Shown here: piece after piece, positions 31,503 to 32,646 of the stretch | Numbering within the stretch: the first letter of the stretch is position 1 | Layout: each line of letters opens with the position of its first letter | NCBI GenBank assembly: GCA_015493765.1 | Contig: WGCQ01000201.1 | Span: forward strand, 1 to 32,646 | Direction: 5' to 3' | Source of the DNA: Deltaproteobacteria bacterium | GTDB taxonomy: Bacteria > Myxococcota_A > UBA9042 > DTJE01 > S145-11 | DNA length: 32,646 bases | Notes under the pieces: generated by a model | Told to the model about the DNA's origin: nothing | What the model saw: only the letters and a program-made list of their open reading frames with translations | Databases searched by the model: none | Position numbers and translations under genes: made by a program

Positions 31503-32371
31503 CGCATACCCCCATCATAACGATACACATCCCCACCCGCCGGTGTAAGCACCAGTTGGCAAACAGCCGAGCCGCAGGTGGTAAACTCCTCGTCCACAGG
31601 CAGATCAGGGGCATGCACCTTCATGGTCTGTAAAATCCGCCCCTGTTCACCAACTGCCAACAACAGTCGTTCCACAGACACGTATTTGGTATTTTTCAGG
31701 TATTCAACCAGGACGTAAATGCCTCCGGAGGCACGAGACCCGATCAGCCGCACGGCAACCGGCGTCCCAGGGTAGGTAGGCAATGCGACCTTCAGTACGC
31801 GCATCGCAAGTTTCGGGCGGGCCGGCGTGTCCAGCGGGAATTCAAGAATAACCATGTCAGTCCCTTGCAAACGCAAGACCCTGTGGATCGGCCGGTATGC
31901 GTCGGGGATACCGAACGGCCCTTTCGCCAGGTCCGGCCATACACGGACATCCCCCTGATCCGTCCATGCATAAAGTCTGCCCTTGTAATCCTGGTACACA
32001 CGCTCGGCTTTTTGCAGGACAGGACTTACGACACGATGCAACAGGCGTCCCTTGGCATCAAATATCATGGCCCTGCCATGTAATCCATCCAGCACGCACA
32101 GCCCTGACTTGCCTGCACCAAGGTAATCCGCCCTGATACCCTTCATCCACACCTGCATACCCGATTTGCCTGACATCAACAGCCTGTGCTCCAGCGGAGC
32201 AAACACGAACACCCCCTGGCTGCTACCAGCAATCAGGTTAGGACCAAGAGGGCGGATGTCCACAAGGCCCGTTTGCACGTGCGCCAGTGTGGGCGGAATC
32301 ACAAGCGGAACCCGGGCATCAGCCGTCCACGCCATAATCAAAATCAACAATACCAGTGATGCTCTCTTCAT
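31499..32371 (-). CDS. Secreted protein of unknown function
   Basis: A 290-residue protein I cannot name. MKRASLVLLILIMAWTADA is a signal peptide with a likely AxA cleavage and no lipobox, so the product is periplasmic or secreted. The mature part alternates short strands (LVDIRPLGPNLIAGSSQGVF, HGRAMIFDAKGRLLHRV, RLYAWTDQGDVRVW, DMVILEFPL) like a small propeller, but the repeats are too diverged to count blades. Near the end CGSAVC could form a disulfide. GGAGG four bases before the ATG supports the start. It is coupled by a 4-base ATGA overlap to the NlpC/P60-like gene, so the two may work together. The repeat copy D lies 127 bases upstream. Confidence 0.75.
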   Translation of the reverse strand: MKRASLVLLILIMAWTADARVPLVIPPTLAHVQTGLVDIRPLGPNLIAGSSQGVFVFAPLEHRLLMSGKSGMQVWMKGIRADYLGAGKSGLCVLDGLHGRAMIFDAKGRLLHRVVSPVLQKAERVYQDYKGRLYAWTDQGDVRVWPDLAKGPFGIPDAYRPIHRVLRLQGTDMVILEFPLDTPARPKLAMRVLKVALPTYPGTPVAVRLIGSRASGGIYVLVEYLKNTKYVSVERLLLAVGEQGRILQTMKVHAPDLPVDEEFTTCGSAVCQLVLTPAGGDVYRYDGGMR

Positions 32372-32497
32372 AGCGCCTCCATGACGGAATCAGGTTTACA
32401 TTTCATTTCCTTACCCTGCTGGCATAATGCCCCAGAGATATAAAACTGCTCCATCTAAGTTATACGAATTAATGTATTGATTGGTCAAGGGTTACCC

Positions 32498-32646
32498 GAG
32501 GAATCTTCGATGTAAGGATATTTTTAGAATGCGTTGTTTATCAAAACATTACAAAACCAAGGGTCAAAATCGTCCATTCTGACAAAACGCAAGTACAGGG
32601 GATTAGGGCAAACATTTGGTGCTTATAGCAGCGTATTTACATGCAT
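32498..32646 (-). repeat. 149-bp dispersed repeat with promoter-like core, copy D (reaches window end)
   Basis: On the minus strand it reads ATGCATGTAAAT at the very window edge through CTAATCCCCTGTAC, GGTTTTGTAA, TTGATA (32544-32539), an 18-base spacer, TATCCT (32520-32515), and TTACATCGAAGATTCCTC. It aligns without gaps to copy C at 20598-20746. The repeat may extend beyond the window. It is the only promoter-like signal seen in 32372-32646. Confidence 0.65.

Overview
The window looks like chromosomal DNA from a Gram-negative, deltaproteobacterium- or Myxococcota-like bacterium. The signs are a Hanks-type Ser/Thr kinase with a PEGA-like module, many signal-peptidase-II lipoproteins, a TonB-dependent outer-membrane receptor, an octaheme c-type cytochrome, and a secreted NlpC/P60-like protein with a MYXO-CTERM-like tail. 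The taxon is inferred; no rRNA marker is present. The window starts inside gyrA and ends inside a dispersed repeat, so the right edge may be a natural contig break.

Layout. (1) 1-4453, minus strand: ilvE > rsmI > mtnA > gyrA (gyrA 3'-truncated by the window edge, with its own sigma70-type promoter). IlvE and MtnA together suggest methionine salvage. (2) 4701-7130, plus: an RND/MMPL-family permease. (3) 7236-16500, plus: a tightly overlapping four-gene set. It holds a Ser/Thr kinase fused through one membrane helix to PEGA-like and YfiR-like extracytoplasmic domains, a TonB-dependent receptor, an alpha/beta-hydrolase-like lipoprotein whose nucleophile serine is replaced by glycine, and a 950-residue lipoprotein of eight regular ~110-residue beta-sandwich repeats. 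It looks like an undescribed envelope sensing/uptake locus. (4) 16807-19595, plus: three more lipoproteins (NTF2-like, cyclophilin, propeller-like). (5) 19596-20793: about 1.2 kb with no convincing gene, filled with palindromes, degenerate hexamer/heptamer arrays and dispersed repeats.

(6) 20794-26775, plus: a compact shikimate operon: unknown CxxCxxC protein, AroQ-type chorismate mutase, aroA, aroE, then two fusion genes, AroC-AroK and AroB-AroQ (type II dehydroquinase). Apart from DAHP synthase, it covers every step from DAHP to chorismate and on to prephenate, with consecutive genes from chorismate mutase onward overlapping. (7) 26753-29827, minus: an octaheme hydroxylamine-oxidoreductase-like cytochrome, an Rrf2-family regulator and a NapH-like polyferredoxin membrane protein, plausibly a nitrogen-oxide respiration or detoxification module. 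(8) 30015-32371, minus: a secreted protein of unknown function and the NlpC/P60-like protein, translationally coupled.

A cross-cutting observation is a promoter-like repeat core (TTGATA-N18-TATCCT followed by ACATCGAAGAT-N-CCTC). It recurs upstream of four transcription units (ilvE, the 18222 lipoprotein, the aro operon and the 32371 gene), always in the same orientation relative to the gene. In two copies it sits inside a gap-free 149-bp repeat.
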